64,000 bases of DNA from Hydrogenophaga sp. (GCF_030651625.1 NZ_JAUSCF010000006.1:186001-250000); one strand, 5' to 3'. Counted from the stretch's first letter, positions 19,377 through 29,018 are shown. The notes: generated by a model from the sequence alone, not told the origin. A program made the numbers and translations.

Positions 19377-20719
19377 TGGGGTGCCCCCGCTTTGTCACCC
19401 TTTGCTCGGGAAGTGCGTGCGGAGCCAAGCTTGGGCGCGACCTGTATGGGCGCAGCGTCCATGCCGCCTTTGACGGACTGCCCACGACAACTGGGCCTGC
19501 AATAGAAGTCGGCTTGCGAGAGGTCGGCCACGGTGCCGATGTCCTTGTCGCCCCGACCAGACAGGTTGACCAGAATCGACTGGTCGGGCCGCATGGTCTT
19601 GGCCAGCTTCATGGCGTAGGCAATGGCATGGCTCGACTCCAGGGCCGGAATGATGCCTTCGGTGCGGCACAGGTAGTGAAATGCTTCGAGCGCTTCGGCG
19701 TCGGTGATGCCCACATACTCGGCACGACCAATGTCCTTCAGGAAAGCGTGTTCTGGCCCTACCCCGGGGTAGTCCAGGCCGGCGCTCACGCTGTGTGTTT
19801 CGGTGACCTGACCGTTGTCGTCCTGCAGTACATAGGTGCGGTTGCCATGCAGCACGCCCGGACTACCCTTCTGCAACGAGGCAGAGTGTTTACCGCTGTC
19901 GATTCCCTCACCGGCCGCTTCAACGCCGATCAGGCGGGTCTGGGTGTGATCGATGTAAGGGTGAAAGATGCCCATGGCGTTGCTGCCGCCGCCCACACAG
20001 GCCACCACCGCGTCGGGCTGTTCGCCACTGCAACCGGCTTGCATGAGCATCTCGGGCATCTGCACCAGACACTCCTTGCCGATCACGCTCTGGAAATCGC
20101 GCACCATCATCGGGTAGGGGTGGGGACCAGCCACGGTACCGATGATGTAGAAGGTGTTGTCTACATTGGCGACCCAGTCGCGCATGGCTTCGTTGAGCGC
20201 GTCTTTCAAGGTCTTGCTGCCGCTTTCCACCGGCACCACAGTGGCGCCAAGCAGTTTCATGCGGTAGACGTTGGGGCTTTGTCGTTTGACGTCTTCGCTG
20301 CCCATGTAGACCACGCATTCCAGTCCATATCGGGCACAGATGGTGGCGGTGGCAACGCCATGCTGGCCTGCGCCGGTTTCGGCAATGATGCGTGGCTTGC
20401 CCATGCGCTTGGCGAGCATCGCCTGCCCTATGGTGTTGTTGACCTTGTGTGCGCCGGTGTGGTTGAGGTCTTCGCGCTTGAGGAAGATCTGCGCGCCACC
20501 CTGCTCGCGGCTCATGCGCGCGGCGTGGTAGACCGGGCTTGGCCTGCCCACGAAGTGGGCGAGCTCGCTGTTGAATTCGGCGAGGAATTCAGGGTCATTC
20601 TGGTACGTGGCGTACGCGGCCTTCAATTCGTTGATGGCGTGGGTGAGCGTTTCGCTCACGAAACTGCCGCCATATATGCCAAAGTGGCCTTTGGCATCGG
20701 GTTGCTGGTAAGTGGTCAT
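19373..20719 (-). CDS. trpB: Tryptophan synthase beta chain
   Basis: PLP enzyme that joins indole and serine to make tryptophan. The Schiff-base lysine is Lys92 in [18 protein letters not shown] binds the PLP phosphate, and [11 protein letters not shown] is near the end of the core. At 448 residues it is about 45 longer than standard TrpB. The surplus is a C-terminal tail containing [10 protein letters not shown] and a basic low-complexity end. The first half of the tail looks lineage-typical; the last 25 or so residues do not. It is preceded by trpF in the same operon. Confidence 0.97.
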   Translation of the reverse strand: MTTYQQPDAKGHFGIYGGSFVSETLTHAINELKAAYATYQNDPEFLAEFNSELAHFVGRPSPVYHAARMSREQGGAQIFLKREDLNHTGAHKVNNTIGQAMLAKRMGKPRIIAETGAGQHGVATATICARYGLECVVYMGSEDVKRQSPNVYRMKLLGATVVPVESGSKTLKDALNEAMRDWVANVDNTFYIIGTVAGPHPYPMMVRDFQSVIGKECLVQMPEMLMQAGCSGEQPDAVVACVGGGSNAMGIFHPYIDHTQTRLIGVEAAGEGIDSGKHSASLQKGSPGVLHGNRTYVLQDDNGQVTETHSVSAGLDYPGVGPEHAFLKDIGRAEYVGITDAEALEAFHYLCRTEGIIPALESSHAIAYAMKLAKTMRPDQSILVNLSGRGDKDIGTVADLSQADFYCRPSCRGQSVKGGMDAAPIQVAPKLGSARTSRAKGDKAGAPQ

Positions 20720-20762
20720 GGGATGTCCCGAAGCGGAGGTCCGGGCCTACTCCCCAAGGAGA

Positions 20763-21440
20763 TCAGCCTGAACGGTCAATCAATGCATCGGCTGCGCGAA
20801 CGGCAGCCACGAAAGCGAACATTTTGGTGCGGTCCTTGATGCCCTTTGACATCTCCACACCCGAGCTCACGTCAACGGCCCAAGGCCGTACGAGAGTGAT
20901 GCCATCGATCACGTTTGCAGGCGTGAGTCCACCAGACAAAACGAGGCGAGAGCTGGCGCTTAGATGCGGATGTGACCAAGGGAAAGCCGTCCAGTCAAAA
21001 GTCTGCCCTCCGCCGCCATAACCTTCGACATGAGCGTCAAGAAGGATGGCCTGGGCATCGGAATGTTGGAGCGCGTATTTTAGGAGATCGAACCCGGCCC
21101 CGGCGGGGCCAGGTGGAATTCTGGCCGCTCTCAGGTAAGGCCGGGCAGCGGCTTTGCAGGTTTCGGGTGATTCGTCCCCATGGAACTGCAGCAAGGCGTT
21201 CGGGACTTCGCTGCATCCCTGATCAACGTGATCGCGTGTGGCATTGACGAACAGCAACACCGGCGTGACAAATGCAGGCAGGCGACGAGCCAGTTCGCCT
21301 GCCCGCGCTGGCGTGACAGCGCGGGGGCTGGACGGATAGAGAACGAATCCAATTGCATCAGCGCCTGCATGCACTGCCGCGTCCACGTCATCTTCTCGCG
21401 TGAGGCCGCAGATCTTGATTCGGGTTCGATGGATGGGCAT
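20763..21440 (-). CDS. trpF: Phosphoribosylanthranilate isomerase
   Basis: 225-residue TIM-barrel isomerase of tryptophan synthesis. The active-site Cys is in RIKICGLTREDDV, then GADAIGFVLYPSSPRAV. LLDAHVEGYGGGGQTFDW holds the catalytic Asp, and LSGGLTPANV and DVSSGVEMSKGIKD bind phosphate. I chose ATG 21440 (MPIHRTRIKICG). A longer frame adds a proline-rich 27-residue leader without family support. trpB follows after 43 nt. Confidence 0.96.
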   Translation of the reverse strand: MPIHRTRIKICGLTREDDVDAAVHAGADAIGFVLYPSSPRAVTPARAGELARRLPAFVTPVLLFVNATRDHVDQGCSEVPNALLQFHGDESPETCKAAARPYLRAARIPPGPAGAGFDLLKYALQHSDAQAILLDAHVEGYGGGGQTFDWTAFPWSHPHLSASSRLVLSGGLTPANVIDGITLVRPWAVDVSSGVEMSKGIKDRTKMFAFVAAVRAADALIDRSG

Positions 21441-21546
21441 GTTCTGCAGGTTGTCTGTCCGGAAAGGCCGCCGATTCTGTGCTTGGGCGGAAGCGCGCGC
21501 AGGTGGTGGAGGCGGTTGCAAGAGGATCCGGCCCGTGCCGGACGGT

Positions 21547-22413
21547 TCAGGGCAGCCAGTCGAAGGCAGCGGTGTGGACGGGAAGGTTCAAGGCTGGATC
21601 GTACCGTGGCCCCACGAAGTACAGACCATCCGGGGCGAACGTGGGCGCTGCCACCTCCCTGCATTTCGCCTCCAGCACCTCGTTCATCCAGCTTGCAGGC
21701 CGGCTGCCAGTCCCGATGGCCACAAGACAGCCCATGATGTTGCGGATCATGTGGTGCAGGAAGGCTGAGGCCTCGAATTCGAGACGCCAGTAGGCCCCTC
21801 GCCGCTGGATGTCGATGCGCAGCATGCGTTTGACGGGCGAGAGGGCCTGGCAGCGGGAGGCGCGAAACGATGAAAAGTCATGTTCCCCCAGCAGCATTTC
21901 CGACGCTTGGCGCATGGGCTCCAGTTGCATTGGCCGAAACACCCAGCCCACGCGCCGCGCTTCCACGCTGGGTCTGACGGGTGACTCCAGCAGCACGTAC
22001 GCGTAGCGGCGCGACTGTGCGCTGGCGCGCGCATGAAAGGAGGAGGGGACATGCCGAGCCCATTGGACTGCGATGTCTGATGGCAAAAAGCTGTTGGTGC
22101 CACGCACCCATGCGGCGTCTGAACGCTCGACCGGGCAATCAAAGTGAACCACCTGCATCAGGCCGTGCACAGCGGCATCGGTACGGCCGGCGCACAGTGT
22201 GCTCACCCTGTTCTGGGCGGTGAACTTTGACAAGGCCAGTTCGAGCTGATCCTGTATGGTTCGCCCGCTTGGCTGGCTTTGCCAGCCTTCGTAGCCGGCT
22301 CCGTTGTAGCTGACACCCAGTGCAATGCGGGCAGACTGCCCAGCTGAGACCAGATAGGGAGCAGCCCGGCTATCGTCGATGAGAGCCGGGGGAGAGGCCG
22401 CAGACTCAGGCAA
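21547..22413 (-). CDS. truA: tRNA pseudouridine(38-40) synthase
   Basis: Modifies the anticodon stem-loop of several tRNAs. The catalytic Asp is in CAGRTDAAVHG; ALGVSYNGAGYEGWQ is the N-terminal core, followed by FHARASAQSRRYAYVLL and FLHHMIRNIMG. No in-frame ATG or GTG occurs between the fimV stop and this core. The only candidate start there is TTG 22413, overlapping the fimV stop (TTGCCTGA), giving 288 residues. Upstream ATGs would lie deep inside fimV. Start confidence is low; identity is high. Confidence 0.93.
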   Translation of the reverse strand: MPESAASPPALIDDSRAAPYLVSAGQSARIALGVSYNGAGYEGWQSQPSGRTIQDQLELALSKFTAQNRVSTLCAGRTDAAVHGLMQVVHFDCPVERSDAAWVRGTNSFLPSDIAVQWARHVPSSFHARASAQSRRYAYVLLESPVRPSVEARRVGWVFRPMQLEPMRQASEMLLGEHDFSSFRASRCQALSPVKRMLRIDIQRRGAYWRLEFEASAFLHHMIRNIMGCLVAIGTGSRPASWMNEVLEAKCREVAAPTFAPDGLYFVGPRYDPALNLPVHTAAFDWLP

Positions 22414-25078
22414 GATCCGAAAGGAAAGTTCGTGCTTTGGTCTTGAGTGTGCCGGACGCTTCAGCAAGCACTTCTTCTGCCAGAGAGCGGGCGCCCTCCA
22501 TATCGCCAATTGCACGGAATTCCTCGGCCAGCGACAGTTTGGTATCCAGCGGGCTCTCTTCGGTGACCTGTTCGACATCGACCTGTGCAGCACTCGATCC
22601 ATCGTCAAGATCGAGATTGAGTTCGTTCAGGTCGAAGGCCATCAACTCGGCGGCATTTGCATCTGATTGCTCTTCAGTTTGAGGCGTATCCAGATTCATG
22701 AGCGGTACGTCACTTGCGCTGAAGTCGGGCAATACCTCGCTCTCATCGAAAGTGGGCGCCATTGCGTTGTCCTGAGGCGCTTCGGCGACCAGCTCTGCTT
22801 CATCCGATTTGGCCAAAGGCACTGGTTCAGAAGGAAAGTCAAGATCGAAATCCATGGACTTCGATGTTGGGCCGGCTGCGGGTTCGTCGGGCAGATCGGT
22901 CAGTGCTTCAGTGAATTTGAGATCGTCCAATGCGGAGACAGGCTCGCTCCCGCTCTGAGCTGGCATCGAATCGCCAAGTCCTGCTGGTTCGACAGGATCA
23001 TCGAACGAAAAATCGAGGTCCAGCCCGGAACCACCCTCGACATCCCCGCCTGCGGACTGCGTGCTGTTCATGAAGGGCTGGGTATTGAGCGCTCCACCTG
23101 CCACGCCCGCCGCAGCTGCCAGCTTGACCGCTGGACTGCCTCCGGGTTGGTACAAGGGGTTGGATGGGTCCAGTTCCTTGCCAATATCGCAGGCATGCTC
23201 CCACTCAGGACCCTGGCCCTGTGTGAGGTTGTAAGCCTCCGTTGCCACCACTTCAAATGCCTTGGCGTCCCGACGCTTGGCGTAGATCTCAAGCAGCTTG
23301 ACATGAATCGCCACACGGGTGGGGGTGCTGCGCATGGCCTCCTTGAGAATTTCCTCGGCTTGAAGGTCACGGCCGTAGGCGAGGTAGACGTCAGCTTCTG
23401 CCACGGGGTCCACATCACCTGCAGCATCCAGTTGGCTGGGTGAATACACCATGGAAGATCCGGACACGCTGGCGTCTGCGGTGTCGATGCGCTGACCTCC
23501 ACTCGATCCGAAGAAGGAGTCGGGTTGCAGTCGGCTCTCGAGGAACGAGCTGTCTACGCTGGCGCCTTTGTTGCGCTGCCGCAAGCGGTAGAAACCGAGT
23601 CCGGCCAGCAATGCCAGCAGACCGCCTGCCAGTGGAAGGATCAGCGGGTTGTCCTTGAGCTTGTCGATCAGGCTTGGCTCATCGGGGAGAGGCGCTGGAA
23701 CCGGCGCTGGCGCCAGAACAGGAGCTGGTGTGACTGGCGGAGCCGTTTCTTGTCCGGCCCCTGCTTCAGCAGGCCCGGCTGGCGCACTGTCGGCAGCTGC
23801 AACAGGTTCGGCGGCTGTGGCAGGCGCCCCAGGCACCACCAAGGCGGGACCGTCAGCAGATCCAGCCGGGGCACTTCCTTCTGCCGCGGGTGCCGACGGG
23901 GCTGCTGGCGTCGCTGGCTGCAACCGGGCCAGTTCTTCAATGTTCCGGGACAGTTCTGCCACGCGGGTGGATGCGTCTTCCGCCTGCCGCTGCTGAGCAA
24001 TCTGCGCTTCGGGCGCGACCTGTCCTGGTGTGGCCTCTTTGGAGAGTGTCAGACGATCTGGTGCAGTGACGGCGGGGCTGGCGTCCTGCACTTCGGTTTG
24101 CACACTGCCGGCTGCCTGTCGATCCGCCGGACCTACATCGGCCTCTGGTGCGGCCCCGGCAAGCCGGCGGCGGAATTCGTTGAAATCGCGGCTCTGGGCG
24201 GCGATGATCTGGCGTGCTTCGCCAGTTCCCACGGCAGAGGCTTCTTCGGCGCTTGGCAGGTCGAGAACCACGCCAGCGCGCAACCGATTGACGTTGTTTC
24301 CTATGAATGCGCGCGGGTTCGACCTCAGCATGGCGACCAGCATCTGATCGAGCGACACATTGGCTGGCCGGTTGGCTTCTGCAATGCGTCCTGCCGTGTC
24401 ACCCGATACCACGCTGACACGCGAACTGGGTCCTGAAGGCGCCTGGGCGGGTGGCAGGCTGGTTGCCGCAGGAGCCGATGGCGGTTGAACCTGCTGGGTG
24501 ATCGGAGCAGCGGGTGCTGACGGTGCGGTCGCGGCTGGGGCCGCCGGTCTGGCAGGTGCAGAAATGCCAGGTGCGACCGGGGCCACTGGCGTTGCTGCGC
24601 GCAGTCGGGGTGGATCAAACAGCAGCGTGTAATCGCGGACGATGCGGCCAGATGACCAGTTCGCTTCCACGATCAGGTCAACAAACGGTTCTGTGACCGG
24701 CCGGGTGCTAGAGAGCTGGAGGTAGGCGCGGCCATCTGGGCGGCGCTGCAGTGTGATCTGAAGGTTGCTCAACGCGGGGTTGAAGTCCATGCCCGCAGCG
24801 CTGAATGCGTCACCTGACGCCAGCCCCACCGTGAGGGTGGACGCTTCATCCGCATTGATTTCCGGAATGTCGATCTGCGCGCGCAGTGGCTCGCCCAGCG
24901 CGGATTGCACCACGATGCGCCCAAGTGCGAGCGCCTGAACGTCTGCGTGCTGTGCCAGGCCAGCACAAAGCAATGCCGCAATCGCAACCGAATGCATCCG
25001 CGTTAGACCGCGAGATTCGGTGCCCACTCTATGGGTTTTGACCGGGGAAGAATGGGTGTGACGGGAGTTGGATGGCAC
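22406..25078 (-). CDS. fimV: FimV-family polar/inner-membrane protein
   Basis: 890-residue protein related to FimV/TspA, needed in Pseudomonas for type IV pilus assembly and polar signalling. A signal peptide (ends around residue 50, QALA) precedes the conserved domain LGRIVVQSALGEPLRAQIDIPEINADEAS. A LysM-like peptidoglycan binding segment is at about 221-280. Then come long Ala/Pro-rich linkers, one membrane helix (about 477-497), an acidic cytoplasmic region and the FimV C-terminal motif (FRAIGDMEGARSLAEEVLAEA). ATG 24997 (MHSVAIAALL) is a plausible shorter start. It is downstream of asd and upstream of truA, as usual in this order. Confidence 0.92.
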   Translation of the reverse strand: MPSNSRHTHSSPVKTHRVGTESRGLTRMHSVAIAALLCAGLAQHADVQALALGRIVVQSALGEPLRAQIDIPEINADEASTLTVGLASGDAFSAAGMDFNPALSNLQITLQRRPDGRAYLQLSSTRPVTEPFVDLIVEANWSSGRIVRDYTLLFDPPRLRAATPVAPVAPGISAPARPAAPAATAPSAPAAPITQQVQPPSAPAATSLPPAQAPSGPSSRVSVVSGDTAGRIAEANRPANVSLDQMLVAMLRSNPRAFIGNNVNRLRAGVVLDLPSAEEASAVGTGEARQIIAAQSRDFNEFRRRLAGAAPEADVGPADRQAAGSVQTEVQDASPAVTAPDRLTLSKEATPGQVAPEAQIAQQRQAEDASTRVAELSRNIEELARLQPATPAAPSAPAAEGSAPAGSADGPALVVPGAPATAAEPVAAADSAPAGPAEAGAGQETAPPVTPAPVLAPAPVPAPLPDEPSLIDKLKDNPLILPLAGGLLALLAGLGFYRLRQRNKGASVDSSFLESRLQPDSFFGSSGGQRIDTADASVSGSSMVYSPSQLDAAGDVDPVAEADVYLAYGRDLQAEEILKEAMRSTPTRVAIHVKLLEIYAKRRDAKAFEVVATEAYNLTQGQGPEWEHACDIGKELDPSNPLYQPGGSPAVKLAAAAGVAGGALNTQPFMNSTQSAGGDVEGGSGLDLDFSFDDPVEPAGLGDSMPAQSGSEPVSALDDLKFTEALTDLPDEPAAGPTSKSMDFDLDFPSEPVPLAKSDEAELVAEAPQDNAMAPTFDESEVLPDFSASDVPLMNLDTPQTEEQSDANAAELMAFDLNELNLDLDDGSSAAQVDVEQVTEESPLDTKLSLAEEFRAIGDMEGARSLAEEVLAEASGTLKTKARTFLSDLA

Positions 25079-25108
25079 TTGAACCTCGACGTAAAAATCC
25101 GAGAAATG

Positions 25109-25137
25109 ACCTTAACATCAACGCATTACAGTGACAA
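25109..25137 (-). promoter_or_regulatory. Candidate promoter for fimV
   Basis: On the - strand, TTGTCA (25137-25132) and TAAGGT (25114-25109) are separated by 17 bp. This would start transcription about 25 nt upstream of the fimV ATG at 25078. The -35 is good and the -10 is weak. Confidence 0.35.
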
Positions 25138-25188
25138 GCTGAGAATCCGCTTGAGTTTCATTGCCTGCCTTCCGTCGCCTGCGACCCC

Positions 25189-25220
25189 CCATTCACGTTG
25201 CTACTTCGCAACGCGAATGG
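25189..25220 (-). repeat. Long hairpin between asd and fimV
   Basis: CCATTC-A-CGTTGC (25189-25201) pairs with GCAACG-C-GAATGG (25208-25220) around a 6-nt loop, giving a 13-bp stem with one mismatch. It begins about 40 nt after the asd stop on the - strand. No T-run follows, so it is not a standard terminator. It could be an mRNA 3'-end structure. Confidence 0.5.
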
Positions 25221-25260
25221 TGCGGGGGCGGGGCGTGTCGGCACTCTCATCTTGAAACAA

Positions 25261-26391
25261 TCAAGCGGCCAGCAGGATCCTGAGCATGCGCCGCAAGGGT
25301 TCGGCTGCACCCCAGAGCAGCTGGTCGCCTATGGTGAAGGCACCCACATATTCCGGGCCCATGGCAAGCTTGCGAATGCGTCCCACAGGGATGGTCATGG
25401 TGCCGGTCACGGCCACTGGCGTCAGATCACGAAGCGTGTCTTCACGGGTATTCGGTACGACCTTCACCCACGCGTTGTCTTCGGCAATCATGGCTTCAAG
25501 GTCGGCCACTGGCACGTCTTTTTTCAGTTTGAAGGTGAGCGCCTGGCTGTGGCAGCGCATGGCACCGACGCGCACGCAAAAGCCGTCCACAGGGATGACC
25601 GCGTCATCGGAACCCTCGCCTTTGCCCAGAATCTTGTTGGTTTCGGCCAAGCCCTTCCATTCCTCTTTGGACATGCCATTGCCGAGATCCTTGTCGATCC
25701 AGGGGATCAGTGATCCGCCCAGTGGCACGCCGAAATGGGCTGTCTCTGCGGTGCTGAGGGAACGCTGCTTGGCGATCACCTTGCGGTCGATCTCCAGAAT
25801 GGCGCTCTTGGGGTCGTCCAGCAGGGCTTTGACTTCCTGGTTGAGCGTACCGTACTGGGTGAGCAGTTCGCGCATGTGCTGAGCGCCACCACCGGAAGCC
25901 GCCTGATAGGTCTGGGTGCTCATCCATTCCACCAGACCAGCCTTGTACAGCGCTCCCACACCCATGAGCATGCAGCTGACCGTGCAATTCCCGCCGACCC
26001 AGTTCTTGCCGCCCTTGGCAAGGGCGTCCTTGATCACCGGCATGTTGACCGGGTCAAGAATGATGACGGCGTCCTTGTCCATCCGGAGGGTGGACGCAGC
26101 ATCGATCCAGTGGCCGGTCCAACCGGCAGCGCGCAGCTTGGGAAACACCGCGCTGGTGTAGTCGCCACCTTGGGCGGTGATGATGATGTCGCAGCGCTTC
26201 AGGGCGCCGATGTCGTGGGCGTCCTGCAGTCTGGTTTCGTTCTTTGCCATGGCCGGCGCTTGCCCGCCTGCATTCGACGTGGAGAAGAAGAGGGGTTCGA
26301 TGTGATCAAAGTCGTTCTCTTCGATCATGCGGTCCATCAACACCGATCCCACCATGCCGCGCCAGCCGACCAAGCCTACCAATTTGCTCAT
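25261..26391 (-). CDS. asd: Aspartate-semialdehyde dehydrogenase
   Basis: NADPH-dependent reductive dephosphorylation of aspartyl phosphate, the branch point to Lys, Met, Thr and diaminopimelate. The N-terminus [18 protein letters not shown] binds NADP. The catalytic Cys136 is in [11 protein letters not shown], with [14 protein letters not shown] and [10 protein letters not shown] further on. The 376-residue length matches the Gram-negative form. A ribosome binding site (GGGTGTTGGA) precedes ATG 26391. Confidence 0.98.
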   Translation of the reverse strand: MSKLVGLVGWRGMVGSVLMDRMIEENDFDHIEPLFFSTSNAGGQAPAMAKNETRLQDAHDIGALKRCDIIITAQGGDYTSAVFPKLRAAGWTGHWIDAASTLRMDKDAVIILDPVNMPVIKDALAKGGKNWVGGNCTVSCMLMGVGALYKAGLVEWMSTQTYQAASGGGAQHMRELLTQYGTLNQEVKALLDDPKSAILEIDRKVIAKQRSLSTAETAHFGVPLGGSLIPWIDKDLGNGMSKEEWKGLAETNKILGKGEGSDDAVIPVDGFCVRVGAMRCHSQALTFKLKKDVPVADLEAMIAEDNAWVKVVPNTREDTLRDLTPVAVTGTMTIPVGRIRKLAMGPEYVGAFTIGDQLLWGAAEPLRRMLRILLAA

Positions 26392-26644
26392 TCCAACACC
26401 CTTTCAAAAGTTAAAAACAGTGTCGACCGACCTGTTCCGCCCGGCTCGTCTGGCCAGGGAGGGCGCACGACGAACCAGGCTGGATCAGCCCTTAATGGTC
26501 GTGGTTTTGATGGTGATTGCGCGCGACGCCACATCCACCAGGGCGGTGGATGCGATGTTCAATTGAAACGGGCGGGCGGCAAACATAGCCTCAAATTGTA
26601 GCTGATGCCTTCTTGAGCGAAGTTTTTACGCCCGATGTTCGGCC

Positions 26645-26679
26645 GCACAAAAGAGCAACTCAGGGTTGCCCTTTTGTGC
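26645..26679 (-). terminator. Hairpin ending the leu transcript
   Basis: GCACAAAAG-A-GCAAC (26645-26659) pairs with GTTGC-C-CTTTTGTGC (26665-26679) around a 5-nt loop, a 15-bp stem with one mismatch. The T-run is part of the stem, so it could work as a terminator in either direction. It lies 172 nt after leuB and 254 nt before asd, which suggests it separates the leu and asd transcripts. Confidence 0.5.
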
Positions 26680-26754
26680 CAACGCGATGGCCCGAAGCGA
26701 TCAGACCGGTTGCTACACCGCGCAGCGCGCGACCCACGACGAATGAAACGGTCC

Positions 26755-26848
26755 AGCCCAAGGGGCACCGCCGGGCCGGCTTTGCCGGACGGCCAGTGCT
26801 GCACCCTTGAGGGTGTGGCGCGAAGTGGCGCGAAGTGGCTCGGGGGTG
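26755..26848 (-). repeat. Interspersed modular repeat, copy after leuB
   Basis: Read on the - strand it starts 2 nt after the leuB TGA with CACCCCCGAGCC, then a duplicated CACTTCGCGC, a small CACCCTCAAGGGTG hairpin, and the CCGGCAAAGCCGG hairpin. The order and orientation match the other copies listed (27955, 38858, 47653, 48797, 56080, 60874). Confidence 0.75.
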
Positions 26849-26850
26849 TT

Positions 26851-27921
26851 TCAATTCAGCGCTTTGACCACCGCGTCGCCCATCTGGGAAGTGCCCACCT
26901 TGGTGGTGCCTTCACTGTGAATGTCTGGTGTGCGCAGCCCCAGGGCAAGCACTTTTTGCACGGCGGCTTCAATGCGTTGGGCTGCGGCTTCCTGGTTCAG
27001 ACTGAAGCGCAGCATCATGGCTGCGCTCAGGATGGTGGCCAAAGGGTTGGCAATGCCTTTGCCCGCGATATCAGGTGCACTGCCGTGGCTGGGTTCGTAG
27101 AGCCCCTGGTTGTTCGCGTTCAAGCTGGCGGAAGGCAACATGCCGATGGAGCCTGTCAGCATCGACGCTTCGTCTGACAGGATGTCGCCGAACATGTTGC
27201 CGGTGACCACCACGTCGAACGCCTTGGGCGCCTTGACCAGCTGCATCGCGGCGTTGTCCACGTACATGTGCTCAAGCGCCACGTCCGGGTATTCCTTGTG
27301 CACGTCGGTCACCACGTCTTTCCAGAGCTGGAAGGTTTCCAGTACGTTGGCCTTGTCCACGCTGGTGACTTTTTTGCTGCGCTTGCGGGCGGCCTCAAAG
27401 GCCACGCGGGCGATGCGTTCGATCTCGGGGCGGCTGTAGCGCATGGTGTCGAAGGCTTCTTCGGCACCTGGGAAGTGGCCATCGATGGCCACACGACGGC
27501 CACGCGGCTGGCCGAAATAGATGTCGCCCGTGAGTTCGCGGATGATGAGGATGTCGAGGCCGGAAATCAGTTCGGGCTTGAGGCTGGATGCCCCCACCAG
27601 CTGTTCGTAGCAGATCGCCGGGCGGAAATTGGCAAACAGACCCATGTGCTTGCGCAGGCCCAGGATGGCCTGCTCGGGGCGCAGCGGGCGGTCCAGCTTG
27701 TCGTATTTCCAGTCGCCCACCGCACCGAACAGGATGGCATCGGCCGACCTCGCGAGATCCAGGGTGGCGTCGGGCAGTGGATGACCGTGTGCCTCATAGG
27801 CGGCGCCACCCACGAGCGCGGACTCCATCTCGAAGGGCAGATCGAGCGCGTTGAGGACCTTGACAGCTTCGGCGACGATTTCGATGCCGATGCCGTCACC
27901 GGGGAGAACTGCGATTTTCAT
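26851..27921 (-). CDS. leuB: 3-isopropylmalate dehydrogenase
   Basis: Oxidative decarboxylation of 3-isopropylmalate in leucine synthesis. [16 protein letters not shown] opens the protein. [17 protein letters not shown], the NAD site [16 protein letters not shown] and [19 protein letters not shown] are typical. I used ATG 27921, giving 356 residues. A longer frame reads through the repeat element upstream and is not protein-like before the Met. Together with leuC and leuD it forms one - strand operon. Confidence 0.98.
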   Translation of the reverse strand: MKIAVLPGDGIGIEIVAEAVKVLNALDLPFEMESALVGGAAYEAHGHPLPDATLDLARSADAILFGAVGDWKYDKLDRPLRPEQAILGLRKHMGLFANFRPAICYEQLVGASSLKPELISGLDILIIRELTGDIYFGQPRGRRVAIDGHFPGAEEAFDTMRYSRPEIERIARVAFEAARKRSKKVTSVDKANVLETFQLWKDVVTDVHKEYPDVALEHMYVDNAAMQLVKAPKAFDVVVTGNMFGDILSDEASMLTGSIGMLPSASLNANNQGLYEPSHGSAPDIAGKGIANPLATILSAAMMLRFSLNQEAAAQRIEAAVQKVLALGLRTPDIHSEGTTKVGTSQMGDAVVKALN

Positions 27922-27954
27922 GGTGGTTTGGTGGAGATGAAGGGGTTCTTGTCG

Positions 27955-28033
27955 AGGTTGCCGTGGGACTGGCTTTGCCGGGTCACTGGCAACGCCCCCT
28001 TGAGGGGGAGACGCCGCAAGCGGCGCGGGGGTG
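27955..28033 (-). repeat. Interspersed modular repeat, copy after leuD
   Basis: On the - strand it starts directly after the leuD TAA with CACCCCCGCGCCGC, followed by a TTGCGGCG hairpin half, CCCCCTCAAGGGGG, and ACCCGGCAAAGCCAG. It fills nearly all of the 112-bp leuD-leuB gap, so it is transcribed within the leu operon. Confidence 0.8.
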
Positions 28034-28678
28034 TTACATGGTTTTGGCGAGCCAGGGCTTGGTGGCCAGACGCTCTTTTTCGAACGTGGCAATCTTGTCC
28101 TTGTGGCGCAAGGTCAAGCCGATGTCGTCCAGTCCGTTGAGCAGGCAGTATTTGCGGAAGGCCTGAACGTCGAACGGAATCTCTTCACCCTGTGTCTTGA
28201 CGATCACCTGGCGTTCCAGGTCGATGGTGAGTTGGTAACCAGGGAAGGCTGCCACCTCGTTGAACAGTTGGTCGACGGTGGCTTCGGGCAACTGGATTGG
28301 CAACAACCCGTTCTTGAAGCAGTTGTTGAAGAAGATGTCGGCGAAGCTGGGGGCGATTACGGCACGAAAGCCGTACTGGTCGATGGCCCAGGGCGCGTGT
28401 TCGCGGCTGGAGCCGCAACCGAAATTGCGGCGGGCCAGCAGAATGGAGGCGCCCTTGTAGCGCGGAAGGTTCAGCACGAAGTCGGGGTTGGGCTTGCGGC
28501 TGGCGGGATCCTGGCCGGGCTCGCCCTTGTCGAGGTAGCGCCATTCGTCGAACAGGTTGGGCCCGAAGCCGGTCTTGTGGATCGACTTGAGGAACTGCTT
28601 GGGGATGATGGCGTCGGTGTCGACGTTCTCGCGGTCCATGGGGGCCACAAGGCCTTGGTGAATGGTGAACTTTTGCAT
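28034..28678 (-). CDS. leuD: 3-isopropylmalate dehydratase, small subunit
   Basis: 214-residue swivel subunit of isopropylmalate isomerase, which pairs with LeuC. The signature [13 protein letters not shown] is present, with [12 protein letters not shown] near the N-terminus and [18 protein letters not shown] in the core. The stop TAA at 28036-28034 is followed at once by a repeat unit. Between it and leuC lies a small lipoprotein gene. Confidence 0.98.
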   Translation of the reverse strand: MQKFTIHQGLVAPMDRENVDTDAIIPKQFLKSIHKTGFGPNLFDEWRYLDKGEPGQDPASRKPNPDFVLNLPRYKGASILLARRNFGCGSSREHAPWAIDQYGFRAVIAPSFADIFFNNCFKNGLLPIQLPEATVDQLFNEVAAFPGYQLTIDLERQVIVKTQGEEIPFDVQAFRKYCLLNGLDDIGLTLRHKDKIATFEKERLATKPWLAKTM

Positions 28679-28691
28679 GATGTGAGGGGAG

Positions 28692-29018
28692 TTATTTGGT
28701 CACTTCTTCAATCTTCTCGCCAGCCCGCTCGAGCCCGCGCCCTGTGGCTTCACCGGCTCGCTCCAGGCCACGCCCGGTGGCATCTGCAGCCCGTCCGACA
28801 CCTCGCTCGGTAGCGCCCACGGCGCGCTCGATGCCACGGCCCGTGGCGCCCACGGCGCGGTCAACCCCGCGTCCGGTGGCCTCTGCGGCGCGCTCAATAC
28901 CGCGACCAGCTGCCTGACCGGCTTGGCTGGCGCCCTGCTCGACCCTGGACAGCGGTTGGCAAGCTGACAGCGAAATGAGCACGGGTACAACGGTGCAGAT
29001 GAGGGCAAGGTGCTTCAT
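28692..29018 (-). CDS. Entericidin-like lipoprotein with six 11-residue repeats
   Basis: 108-residue predicted lipoprotein between leuC and leuD. The signal peptide ends in the lipobox LSAC (Cys20). Residues 36-101 are six tandem 11-mers of the form [11 protein letters not shown], with G, R and A invariant or nearly so. The tail GEKIEEVTK resembles the end of entericidin A/B-type lipoproteins, which are often encoded at this place in relatives but are only about 45 residues long. The repeats predict a long amphipathic helix. ATG 29018 was chosen because it starts the signal peptide. Family membership is an inference. Confidence 0.75.
   Translation of the reverse strand: MKHLALICTVVPVLISLSACQPLSRVEQGASQAGQAAGRGIERAAEATGRGVDRAVGATGRGIERAVGATERGVGRAADATGRGLERAGEATGRGLERAGEKIEEVTK

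Larger units (their letters stand above)
26392..26850. other. 459-bp leuB-asd intergenic region
   Basis: No gene is supported. On the - strand, in order after the leuB stop, it holds a unit of the interspersed repeat family (26755-26848), a long terminator-like hairpin (26645-26679), and about 250 bp that must contain the asd promoter. I could not pick a convincing -35/-10 pair for asd. Confidence 0.7.

Noticed and set aside
19322-20839. 505-codon open frame on the + strand
   Set aside because: Antisense to trpB and trpA, which are unambiguous; no motif and no ribosome binding site.
28692-29018. The leuC-leuD spacer gene as simple low-complexity noise
   Set aside because: Rejected as noise because of a clean signal peptide with lipobox and strict 11-residue periodicity; it is kept as a gene.
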